Origin: Acidobacteriaceae bacterium
Lineage (GTDB): Bacteria; Acidobacteriota; Terriglobia; Terriglobales; Acidobacteriaceae
DNA: 5,249 bases
NCBI GenBank assembly: GCA_003162495.1
Contig: PMOF01000095.1
Location: 1-5,249 of the forward strand
Direction: 5' to 3'
This document shows positions 1 through 5,249 of this stretch, one piece after another. The translations under genes and the position numbers were made by a program. The notes beneath the pieces are model-generated. The model searched no databases, had not been told where the DNA came from, and saw only the letters and a list, made by a program, of their open reading frames with translations. Position 1 is the first letter of the stretch, and each line of letters begins with the position of its first letter.

Positions 1-459
1 CCCGCGCAACTGGAATCGAAAGCGCAGGCACTGGCCGCGGCAATCATCGAGCGCCTTCGGCTGGAAGGTTTGCTGTGCGTCGAACTGTTCGTCACCAGGC
101 AAGGTGAATTGCTGGTGAACGAGCTTGCGCCGCGTCCGCACAATAGCTATCACCAAAGCGAGCGCGGCTGCGTGACCAGCCAGTTTGAACAGCACGTGCG
201 CGCGGTGTGCAATCTTCCGCTCGGCGATACTGCGTTGATCACTCCGGCCGCGATCGTCAACCTGCTGGGCGACCTGTGGCTAAGCGATGCAGGTGAACCA
301 AACTTTGCCGCCGCGCTGGCCGTGCCCGGGGTGCGATTGCATCTGTACCAGAAGCACTCCCCGCGCGCGGGCCGAAAGATGGGCCACCTGTCGGCGACCG
401 GCGCCACTGCAAATGAAGCGCTGGAGCGAGTGCTGGATGCAAAGCGGCGGCTTGCCTAG
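1..459 (+). CDS. purK: PurK, 5-(carboxyamino)imidazole ribonucleotide synthase, C-terminal 152 residues (5' end off window)
   Basis: PurK is the cytosolic ATP-grasp enzyme that carboxylates aminoimidazole ribonucleotide (AIR) to N5-CAIR using ATP and bicarbonate, in de novo purine synthesis. The frame is open from base 1 and ends at TAG 457-459, so only the C-terminal part is present. Fragment residues 23-49 carry the end of the ATP-grasp domain: a 'CVELFV' strand with Glu28, then 'VNELAPRPHNS' with Asn40/Glu41, the positions that hold Mg-ATP in this family. The family block 'VTSQFEQHVRAV' follows at 58-69, then 'NLLGD' and the C-terminal 'HLYQKHSPRAGRKMGHL' signature. The usual HNSGH motif reads HNSYH here. 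The partner gene purE is not downstream, so it would lie upstream or elsewhere. The next gene starts 79 bp later and looks separately promoted. The family call is very secure from several colinear motifs. Confidence 0.96.
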   Translation, partial: PAQLESKAQALAAAIIERLRLEGLLCVELFVTRQGELLVNELAPRPHNSYHQSERGCVTSQFEQHVRAVCNLPLGDTALITPAAIVNLLGDLWLSDAGEPNFAAALAVPGVRLHLYQKHSPRAGRKMGHLSATGATANEALERVLDAKRRLA

Positions 460-489
460 TGTTCCTTAGGGATCCGCAGAATGACGATC

Positions 490-505
490 TTGCCAACTAT
501 TGCCA
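490..505 (+). repeat. Direct repeat TTGCCA-N4-TTGCCA overlapping the promoter, possible antitoxin operator
   Basis: TTGCCA occurs at 490-495 and again at 500-505, a 10-bp period that puts both copies on the same face of the helix. The first copy is the candidate -35 box. ParD-type antitoxins with a ribbon-helix-helix N-terminus usually repress their own operon by binding repeated short sites at the promoter, so this is a natural operator candidate. The repeat is seen directly; the operator role is inferred. Confidence 0.35.
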
Positions 506-518
506 TTCGGGCTAACAT
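490..518 (+). promoter_or_regulatory. Candidate sigma-70-type promoter of the toxin-antitoxin module
   Basis: TTGCCA at 490-495 (5 of 6 to TTGACA) and TAACAT at 513-518 (4 of 6 to TATAAT) are separated by exactly 17 bp, in the short gap after purK. Transcription would start near 525, leaving only about 14 nt before the antitoxin ATG. This would let the module be expressed independently of purK. The call rests on sequence match only; a weak -10 makes it moderate. Confidence 0.5.
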
Positions 519-527
519 GACTGGAAT

Positions 528-532
528 AGAGG
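528..532 (+). promoter_or_regulatory. Ribosome binding site that sets the antitoxin start
   Basis: AGAGG lies 6 nt before ATG 539. A GTG codon at 536 is in frame but only 3 nt from this site, too close for normal initiation, so ATG 539 is preferred. Confidence 0.6.
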
Positions 533-538
533 TAAGTG

Positions 539-805
539 ATGCCGACGCGCAATATCAACCTTACACCGCAGATGGACAAGTTTGTCGACAGCAGAATCAA
601 GCGCGGTCACTACGCGAACGCAAGCGAAGTGTTGCGTGCGGGCTTGCGCGCGCTGGAGAAGTTTGAAAAGGAAGATAAGGCCAAGCTGGACGCCTTGCGC
701 TCGGCCGTATTGGCAGGCGAACAAAGTGGAGCTGCCCAAGGGGATGTTTTTGGCGAGTTGCGCGATCGCGTTCGGGAGCGCGCACGGGCGACCGGCAAAG
801 CGTGA
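539..805 (+). CDS. parD: ParD-type (CC2985-like) antitoxin, ribbon-helix-helix
   Basis: This is an 88-residue predicted type II antitoxin that would bind and neutralise the ParE-like protein encoded next. Residues 3-40 look like a ParD ribbon-helix-helix DNA-binding domain: a short N-terminal strand ('RNINLT'), a helix ('QMDKFVDSRIKRG'), then the family-typical 'HYANASEVLRAGLRALE'. Residues 41-88 are highly charged (KEDKAK, RDRVRERAR). By analogy with the family this tail is flexible, folds on the toxin and is sensitive to proteolysis. The length matches known ParD proteins of about 80-90 residues. The start is ATG 539 rather than GTG 536 because of the AGAGG spacing. The stop is TGA 803-805, one codon before the toxin start and in the same frame. 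Autoregulation is likely, given the promoter repeat at 490-505. Identification is by motif and by the toxin partner. Confidence 0.9.
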   Translation: MPTRNINLTPQMDKFVDSRIKRGHYANASEVLRAGLRALEKFEKEDKAKLDALRSAVLAGEQSGAAQGDVFGELRDRVRERARATGKA

Positions 806-808
806 CCA

Positions 809-1111
809 TTGCCCGCCTACCAACTTTCGAAGCTGGCCCGTCTCGATCTGATGGATATTGCCGATTACACCGTGGACGCCTGGGGTCAGGAGCAGGCCCA
901 GCGTTATCTCGACAGCTTGGAAGCGTGCTTCAATCAGCTTGCCAAAGCTCCTCAAATGGGCCGCTCCTGCAATCGAATTCACCCAGGATACCGACGCATC
1001 GAGCATCGGAAGCACATTATCCTTTACCGAGCGACCCAGTACGGCGTCTTCATCAGCCGCGTCTTGCATCAGCGAATGCTCCCCAGCCTGCATTTGATTA
1101 ACGACGATTAG
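809..1111 (+). CDS. parE: ParE-type toxin (RelE/ParE superfamily), TTG start
   Basis: This is a 100-residue predicted toxin of the RelE/ParE superfamily. Well-studied ParE proteins poison DNA gyrase, but the cellular target of this one cannot be read from sequence. Family features in order are 'YQLSKLARLDLMDIADYT' (4-21), 'WGQEQAQRYL' (25-34), 'LAKAPQMGR' (44-52), 'GYRRIEHRKHIILYR' (60-74) and the C-terminal 'RVLHQRM' (84-90) followed by 'HL'. The start must be TTG 809: the antitoxin stop TGA 803-805 closes this frame upstream, and the next Met (residue 15) would delete the conserved 'Y.LS..A..DL' segment. There is no good Shine-Dalgarno sequence, so translation probably depends on coupling to the antitoxin 3 nt upstream. 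That would keep toxin below antitoxin. The gene is intact, ends at TAG and converges on typA. Confidence 0.92.
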   Translation: MPAYQLSKLARLDLMDIADYTVDAWGQEQAQRYLDSLEACFNQLAKAPQMGRSCNRIHPGYRRIEHRKHIILYRATQYGVFISRVLHQRMLPSLHLINDD

Positions 1112-1154
1112 CTGGTATCACTGACACGTAGCTGCATTTGTACGATGGTCCGTC
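1112..1154. other. Convergent 43-bp gap between the toxin and typA, no terminator seen
   Basis: The two stop codons face each other over 43 bp. I see no GC-rich hairpin followed by a T-run in either direction. A 5-bp stem with a G:U pair near 1117-1129 is too weak to call. Transcripts from the two sides could therefore overlap at their 3' ends, or termination could be Rho-dependent. Confidence 0.5.
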
Positions 1155-2978
1155 TTAACTCGCCTGCTGGCCCTTTTCCCACCGCTTGGGCCGCCGATTC
1201 TGTTGCAGAACCTTCTTGCGCAAGCGCAGCGACTTGGGCGTGACTTCGACCATCTCGTCCTCTGCGATGAACTCAATGGCCTGCTCCAGGTTGAGCGCCC
1301 GCACAGGCACCAGCCGGATGGCTTCATCCGCGCTGGATGCGCGCATGTTGGTCATCTTCTTTTCGCGGACCACGTTCACGTCGAGGTCGTTGTCGCGGGA
1401 GTGCTCGCCGACGATCATGCCTTCATACACTTCCACGCCGGCTCCCACAAAGAGAATGCCGCGCTCCTGCAAGCCATTCAGTGAATAGGTCGTCGTGGGC
1501 CCCTGGCGATCGGCAATCAGCGCGCCCGTGGGCCGCTGCGGAATGTCGCCCTGGTAGGGCATGTAGCCATCGAACAGCGCGTTCATCACGATGGTGCCGC
1601 GAGTCTCGGTGAGCATTTCGCTCCGCAACCCGATCAGCCCTCGACTGGGTACGCGAAACTCCATGCGCACGCGGCCCGAGCCATGATTGTGCATCTTGGT
1701 CATCTCGCCCTTGCGCGGTCCCAGCTTTTCAATCACCACGCCGGTGTGCTGTTCAGGCACGTCGACGGTGAGGTGCTCCACCGGCTCCATGCGCACGCCG
1801 TCCACCATCTTGGTCACGATCTCTGGCCGCCCCGCCATCAGCTCAAAGCTTTCACGGCGCATCATCTCGATCAGGATCGCGAGCTGCAGTTCGCCCCGGC
1901 CCAGCACTTTAAAGCTGTCCGGCGAGCCGGTATCTTCCACGCGAATGCTGACGTTGGTCAGCAGCTCTTTTTCCAGCCGCTCGCGCAGGTTGCGGCTGGT
2001 CACGTATTGGCCTTCGCGCCCTGCAAACGGCGAATTGTTGACGCTGAACTGGATGGCGATGGTCGGCTCGTCGATTACGATCAGCGGCAGCGGCGATGGA
2101 TTTTCGACGCTGGTAATCGTCTCGCCGATGGTGATGCCTTCCACGCCGGCCACGGCGATAATGTCGCCCATGGTGGTCTCAGTGGTTTCTGTCCGCTTGA
2201 GGCCATTGAAGGTGAAGAGCTTGGTGATGCGCGTTTTCTGCAGCGTGCCGTCGCGTTTCGAAATGGTCACGTCGTCGCCGGCATGCAGGGTTCCCTGAAA
2301 GACTCGGCAAATGGCGATGCGGCCAAAATATTCTGAGTAATCCAGGTTGGTGACCAGAATCTGCAAGGTGCCTTCCGCGTCGCCGGTGGCCGCCGGAATA
2401 GTGGACACGATGGTCTCAAACAGCGGCTGCAGATCGACGCCGGGAGTGGCCAGATCAAGCGTGGCCGTGCCCGCCTTGGCCACCGCGTAGAGCACCGGAA
2501 AATCAAGTTGCGACTCTTCCGCATCCAGATCGATGAACAAGTCGTAAATCTCGTCGAGCACTTCCTGCGGCCGGGCGTCGGGGCGGTCGATTTTGTTGAT
2601 CACCACGATCGGCAGCAGCTTGGCCTCAAGCGCCTTGGCCAGCACGTAGCGGGTTTGCGGCAGCGGACCCTCGGCAGCGTCTACCAGCAGCATCACGCCA
2701 TCCACCATTTTCAACGCGCGTTCCACTTCGCCGCCAAAGTCCGCGTGGCCCGGCGTGTCCACAATGTTGATTTTGCCGCCGGCAAAATTGATAGCCGTGT
2801 TCTTGGCCAGGATGGTGATGCCGCGCTCCCGCTCCAGCTCGTTCGAGTCCATCACCCGGTCGGCCACCTGCTCATTGGCGCGGAACGTCCCCGACTGCCG
2901 CAGCATGGCGTCTACCAGCGTCGTCTTACCGTGGTCAACATGGGCAATGATGGCGATATTGCGTATCGTCTGCGTCAC
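1155..2978 (-). CDS. typA: TypA/BipA ribosome-associated translational GTPase
   Basis: TypA/BipA is an EF-G-like GTPase that binds the 70S ribosome and supports ribosome assembly and adaptation to cold and stress. The protein has 607 residues, about the same as E. coli BipA, and aligns end to end with it. The G domain shows the P-loop AHVDHGKTT (12-20), the 'ERERGITI' switch I block with Thr55, DTPGH (74-78) and NKID (128-131). The G5 position reads AVAK (165-168), where the family normally has a Ser, as in 'ASA'. Next come the beta-barrel domain II ('[17 protein letters not shown]'), the EF-G III/V-like domains ('[14 protein letters not shown]', '[19 protein letters not shown]', '[12 protein letters not shown]') and the BipA-specific C-terminal domain ('[17 protein letters not shown]', 'KKMTNMRAS', '[18 protein letters not shown]'). 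The start is GTG 2978, with AAGGA 10 nt upstream; this places '[16 protein letters not shown]' at the usual distance from the N-terminus. Confidence 0.98.
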   Translation of the reverse strand: MTQTIRNIAIIAHVDHGKTTLVDAMLRQSGTFRANEQVADRVMDSNELERERGITILAKNTAINFAGGKINIVDTPGHADFGGEVERALKMVDGVMLLVDAAEGPLPQTRYVLAKALEAKLLPIVVINKIDRPDARPQEVLDEIYDLFIDLDAEESQLDFPVLYAVAKAGTATLDLATPGVDLQPLFETIVSTIPAATGDAEGTLQILVTNLDYSEYFGRIAICRVFQGTLHAGDDVTISKRDGTLQKTRITKLFTFNGLKRTETTETTMGDIIAVAGVEGITIGETITSVENPSPLPLIVIDEPTIAIQFSVNNSPFAGREGQYVTSRNLRERLEKELLTNVSIRVEDTGSPDSFKVLGRGELQLAILIEMMRRESFELMAGRPEIVTKMVDGVRMEPVEHLTVDVPEQHTGVVIEKLGPRKGEMTKMHNHGSGRVRMEFRVPSRGLIGLRSEMLTETRGTIVMNALFDGYMPYQGDIPQRPTGALIADRQGPTTTYSLNGLQERGILFVGAGVEVYEGMIVGEHSRDNDLDVNVVREKKMTNMRASSADEAIRLVPVRALNLEQAIEFIAEDEMVEVTPKSLRLRKKVLQQNRRPKRWEKGQQAS

Positions 2979-2988
2979 AGGGAGATTT

Positions 2989-2993
2989 TCCTT
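2989..2993 (-). promoter_or_regulatory. Ribosome binding site supporting the GTG start of typA
   Basis: On the minus strand AAGGA (2993-2989) follows an A-tract and stands 10 nt before GTG 2978. The spacing is a little long but acceptable. No ATG offers a better start with the conserved N-terminus. Confidence 0.55.
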
Positions 2994-3046
2994 TTTTGTT
3001 CAGGCCACCCTTTTTTCGAGACTGGGGGGCTATGGAGGTTGGGAGG

Positions 3047-3079
3047 CGCCACGGTGGCGAAATGCCACACAGTGCGGCA
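3047..3079 (-). other. Two tandem short hairpins in the typA leader
   Basis: Read on the minus strand, TGCCGCA-CTG-TGTGGCA (3079-3063) forms a 7-bp stem with one G:U pair. After TTT, CGCCA-CCG-TGGCG (3059-3047) forms a perfect 5-bp stem. Both have 3-nt loops. They lie just downstream of the candidate promoter and about 50 nt before the ribosome binding site, so they would sit at the 5' end of the mRNA. No T-run follows, so a simple terminator is unlikely. A stabilising or regulatory role is only a guess. Confidence 0.4.
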
Positions 3080-3085
3080 ATTTCC

Positions 3086-3094
3086 ATTCTACCA
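3086..3094 (-). promoter_or_regulatory. Candidate extended -10 promoter of typA
   Basis: TGGTAGAAT on the minus strand (3094-3086) fits TGn plus a -10 hexamer with 5 of 6 matches (TAGAAT). No good -35 box is found 15-19 bp upstream, which is tolerated in extended -10 promoters. The leader would be about 100 nt long and begin at the tandem hairpins. Support is from sequence match only. Confidence 0.4.
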
Positions 3095-3182
3095 GTGGAA
3101 CTGGGCGCGATGCCGAAACCTCCTGCCGCTGCGGCTCGACGGAAGGGGCTTTCGATGCGGATTGTCAGCTATTGTGAGCTTT

Positions 3183-3455
3183 TTAGTGCGAGGGCGGCAC
3201 GTATTCCGAGGGGAGCGCCGAGCCTGTGCCAAAAAAGAACTCTTCCATCTGCTCCACAAGAAATTGCTGCGCCTGTGGGGTCCAGGGCTGAAGGCGGTAT
3301 TCATTCAACAGCATCTTTTGCCGCTCAACCCACTCGCCCCAGGCTGCCTTGGAGACGTTCTTGAATATTTTTTGACCAAACTCCGAGTCGAAGGGCGGCT
3401 CGTCCAGACCCTCCATCTCCTTCTTGTTGCGAACGCAAAATACGGTGTGCGCCAT
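3183..3455 (-). CDS. yggX: YggX-family protein (Fe(2+) trafficking / oxidative damage protection)
   Basis: YggX is a small cytosolic protein that, in enterobacteria, helps protect Fe-S clusters and DNA from oxidants and takes part in iron handling. This 90-residue protein has the family's usual length and landmarks: 'MAHTVFCVRNKKEMEGLD' with the conserved Cys7, 'GQKIFKNVSKAAWGEW' (27-42; Trp39, Trp42), 'RQKMLLNEYRL' (45-55), and the C-terminal 'EEFFFGTG' plus 'YVPP' ending. The frame stays open upstream to an ATG at 3542. That would add 29 residues with no family similarity, and ATG 3455 has GGGAG at 3468-3464 with an 8-nt spacer, so ATG 3455 is chosen. The gene lies 126 bp after the mannosidase gene and 204 bp before typA on the same strand, with no clear link in function to either. 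The family is best known from proteobacteria. Confidence 0.93.
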   Translation of the reverse strand: MAHTVFCVRNKKEMEGLDEPPFDSEFGQKIFKNVSKAAWGEWVERQKMLLNEYRLQPWTPQAQQFLVEQMEEFFFGTGSALPSEYVPPSH

Positions 3456-3463
3456 GATTCGTG

Positions 3464-3468
3464 CTCCC
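3464..3468 (-). promoter_or_regulatory. Ribosome binding site that decides the yggX start
   Basis: GGGAG on the minus strand (3468-3464) is 8 nt before ATG 3455. It supports the 90-residue form over the 119-codon open frame. Confidence 0.65.
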
Positions 3469-3475
3469 ACATCCC

Positions 3476-3481
3476 ATTGTA
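3476..3481 (-). promoter_or_regulatory. Candidate -10 element of a yggX promoter
   Basis: TACAAT on the minus strand (3481-3476) matches the -10 consensus at 5 of 6 positions. No convincing -35 box stands 16-18 bp upstream. Transcription would begin about 14 nt before the ATG, next to the ribosome binding site, which is unusually short and lowers confidence. Confidence 0.3.
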
Positions 3482-3581
3482 TTGGATCGATGACGGTCCA
3501 GGGCGCGGCGAATGCCGGACCGCGGCCAAGATCACATCCCAACGAAGTCCGGATCGAGGCCGAGCCCAGTTCGCAACAGCC

Positions 3582-5249
3582 CTACTGCTTCGGCCCTCCG
3601 TTGGGATAATCCACGCGGATGGTCAGAATCTCGTAAGGCTTGATCGGCGCCTTCACCACATCGCCGGTCACCTCCAGCGGGCTTCCCTCCGGCGTCTCCA
3701 TCAGGTTGGTGACTGTTGCCCCAGTCGCTCCCGGTGGTACATGAAACTCGACCGTCGAATCCTTGCCTGCCCATTCATAAACACGGAAGATGAGGCCCTT
3801 CGCATCTTCCGCTTTTTTCACCGCGGTCAGCACCACATTCTCCGGCGAGACCGACGCAAACGAGTGCTCAGCGGGCAGCGGCCCCGCGTGCGCCGTGGTC
3901 ACCACCGCAGTCAGCGGATAGTTGTATTCGTAACCATGCCGCACCGTGAGCGCATCCTTCCATGTGCCCGCATGCGGGTAGAGCGCGTAGTGGAAGTGAT
4001 GGTGGCCCATGTCGGCGTCCGGGTCGGGCCACTTCGGCGACCGCAGCAGCGTAAGCCGCAGCGTGTTGCCCGCCGCGTCGTAACCATACTTCGAATTGTT
4101 GATGATGCTCAGGCCATGTTTTCCATCGCCTAAATCGGCCCAGCGCATGGCAGGAACCTCAAACTGCGCCTTCTCCCAAGAGTTGTTCCGAGTCGTCGGC
4201 CGCTCAATCGATCCGTAAGGAATCTCGTAAGTAGCGAACGGCCCCGAAGCCGCCAGCGGAAACGCCGCCTTCAGCAGCACATGCGTCTCATGCCAGTCGA
4301 TCTCGTTGTCGATGTCAACAATCCTCGAGTCTTTCGGAATGCTGATGGTCTGAACAAATTTTGAATTCTGCCAAGTGCGGACAACTCGAATTTTGGGGGC
4401 CAGTATTCCATTGATTGTTCCCTGGCCGAGCAGTTCGACAGAATCGGCTTTATCGATCAGCGTTGGATCCGCATCCAGCGTTCCAGGGTCAATGTTCCAG
4501 GCGTCGTAATCCTTTGGCGTATCTTTGAAGGCCTGGAGTTCATTACCGCAGGCACCCGGCGCGAGCGTCTCAAATCGGTTCTGTCCGTTTGCATCTCTCA
4601 ACTCCAGGCTGGTTATGCAACCGGTCTTCCTGTTGACCTTGACGGTTAGGTTCTTTCCATCGAGCGCGAGTGTATCCGCTGTCGAAGGAGTTCCACCGAT
4701 GCTCGCTCCAATCCCGCTCTTCTCCGCGACAACCCGAACCACCTTGTATCCAAGCGCCGGTACATCCGAAACATGAAACGTTAGCTCAGCGACGCCGGTC
4801 TTCGCGTCAACGTTTGAGCTAAGCGGAACCCGCGTGTCCTTTGTCGCACCTTCAATAAACAGAAGTACCCCAGTTGTCTCAGGCATCTGCACCTTCACTT
4901 GCACATCACCCGAGCGCGCCCATCCCAGCGGGTTGTAAACCACAACCGGAATCCCTGAGCCGGCTGTATCGATCCTTTCGCCCACCGTCTCCAGCGCCCC
5001 GCTCGAAATCTCATTCGTCGACCAGCGCACCACGTCGTAATCCTTCTGCGCATCCTTATAGATGATGCCGATCCCCGACCCCGCCGCCAGATCGTGGAAC
5101 TGATTGAAGAGCACCTTCTTCCAGTCTTCCGTCAACTCACTCCCAGGATAGGCACGCCCATCCAGCCACGCCAGCGACGCCCACTTCTCCGCGTCCAGCA
5201 CCTCCACCTCGGCATCGCGCATATTGCGCTTGTGGTTGGCCTGCGTGGT
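3582..5249 (-). CDS. Glycoside hydrolase family 38 alpha-mannosidase, C-terminal 555 residues (N-terminus off window)
   Basis: GH38 enzymes are zinc-dependent retaining alpha-mannosidases that remove mannose from glycans or oligosaccharides. The frame runs open to the right edge and ends at TAG 3584-3582, so the N-terminal catalytic domain with its nucleophile Asp is missing from view. What remains starts in the middle helical domain: 'AEKWASLAWL' (20-29), then 'LFNQFHDLAAGSGIGIIYKDAQKDY' (47-71 approx). His52 of this motif corresponds to a zinc-ligand His in characterised GH38 enzymes. The long beta-sandwich region carries 'VYNPLGW' (104-110), 'NEIDWHETHVLLKAAFPL' (315-332), 'LRLTLLRSPKWPDPDADMG' (397-415), 'FHYALYPHAGTW' (419-430) and the C-terminal 'LIFRVYEWAG', typical of bacterial members. 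Substrate, signal peptide and export cannot be judged here. No terminator is obvious before yggX. Confidence 0.93.
   Translation of the reverse strand, partial: TTQANHKRNMRDAEVEVLDAEKWASLAWLDGRAYPGSELTEDWKKVLFNQFHDLAAGSGIGIIYKDAQKDYDVVRWSTNEISSGALETVGERIDTAGSGIPVVVYNPLGWARSGDVQVKVQMPETTGVLLFIEGATKDTRVPLSSNVDAKTGVAELTFHVSDVPALGYKVVRVVAEKSGIGASIGGTPSTADTLALDGKNLTVKVNRKTGCITSLELRDANGQNRFETLAPGACGNELQAFKDTPKDYDAWNIDPGTLDADPTLIDKADSVELLGQGTINGILAPKIRVVRTWQNSKFVQTISIPKDSRIVDIDNEIDWHETHVLLKAAFPLAASGPFATYEIPYGSIERPTTRNNSWEKAQFEVPAMRWADLGDGKHGLSIINNSKYGYDAAGNTLRLTLLRSPKWPDPDADMGHHHFHYALYPHAGTWKDALTVRHGYEYNYPLTAVVTTAHAGPLPAEHSFASVSPENVVLTAVKKAEDAKGLIFRVYEWAGKDSTVEFHVPPGATGATVTNLMETPEGSPLEVTGDVVKAPIKPYEILTIRVDYPNGGPKQ

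Noticed and set aside
512..1093. A 193-codon minus-strand open frame opposite the toxin-antitoxin genes
   Set aside because: It lies wholly opposite two well-supported genes and shows no family motif.
1088..1140. CTGCATTTG occurring at 1088-1096 and 1132-1140 as a possible insertion duplication
   Set aside because: The first copy is inside the toxin gene, the copies do not flank the module, and a 9-bp match is plausible by chance.
1683..2336. Overlapping plus-strand open frames of about 200 codons opposite typA
   Set aside because: Antisense shadows of a fully conserved gene; the translations resemble no protein family.
2935..3087. A 50-codon minus-strand frame starting at ATG 3087 in the typA leader and overlapping the typA start out of frame
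   Set aside because: No ribosome binding site at a workable distance (AGGAGG is about 30 nt away), its ATG overlaps the candidate -10 box, and its Lys-rich part comes from A-tracts.
3109..3150. GC-rich imperfect hairpin downstream of yggX as a terminator
   Set aside because: The core stem is only GCCG-CAG-CGGC with mismatched flanks, and no T-run follows on the minus strand.
3468..3541. CACATCCCA repeated at 3468-3476 and 3533-3541 upstream of yggX
   Set aside because: Only 9 bp, with 65-bp spacing and no symmetry; not enough to call an operator.
3456..3542. Upstream extension of yggX to ATG 3542, adding 29 residues
   Set aside because: The added residues do not match the YggX family, and ATG 3455 has its own well-placed GGGAG site.
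2508..4133. A 541-codon open frame on the plus strand running antisense to typA, yggX and the mannosidase
   Set aside because: It crosses three real genes and two gaps, has no recognisable domain and is rich in Arg, His and Leu, as expected for an antisense shadow in GC-rich DNA.

Overview
The window looks like an ordinary bacterial chromosome segment with moderately high GC content. It holds six protein-coding genes, two cut by the window edges, and no RNA genes, CRISPR arrays or insertion sequences that I can see. The mix of a PurK ATP-grasp enzyme, a TypA/BipA GTPase, a YggX-type protein and a large GH38 alpha-mannosidase would fit a soil-type Acidobacteriota (Terriglobia) genome. That placement is an inference from gene content and protein style; no taxonomic marker is present.

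Layout. Plus strand, left third: the 3' end of purK (1-459), then a two-gene ParD/ParE-type toxin-antitoxin module (539-1111) with its own candidate promoter in the 79-bp gap after purK. The antitoxin and toxin lie in the same reading frame, separated only by one UGA stop and one CCA codon, and the toxin has only a TTG start. Minus strand, right two thirds, read right to left: the C-terminal 555 residues of a GH38 alpha-mannosidase (5249-3582, N-terminus off the window), a yggX homologue (3455-3183) and a complete typA/bipA gene (2978-1155). The toxin and typA converge across only 43 bp, with no recognisable terminator between them.

How the genes relate. PurK acts in purine synthesis, TypA is a ribosome-binding translational GTPase linked to stress adaptation, YggX is linked to protection of Fe-S proteins from oxidants, and the mannosidase degrades alpha-mannosides. 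Apart from the toxin-antitoxin pair, nothing in the sequence ties these genes into one pathway. The minus-strand genes are separated by 126 and 204 bp, and each downstream gene has its own promoter-like element, so they are probably separate units rather than a tight operon.

I do not see an undescribed biological system here. The items most worth a second look are the in-frame, leaky-context UGA junction of the toxin-antitoxin pair, the helically phased TTGCCA repeat at its promoter, and the tandem hairpins in the typA leader.
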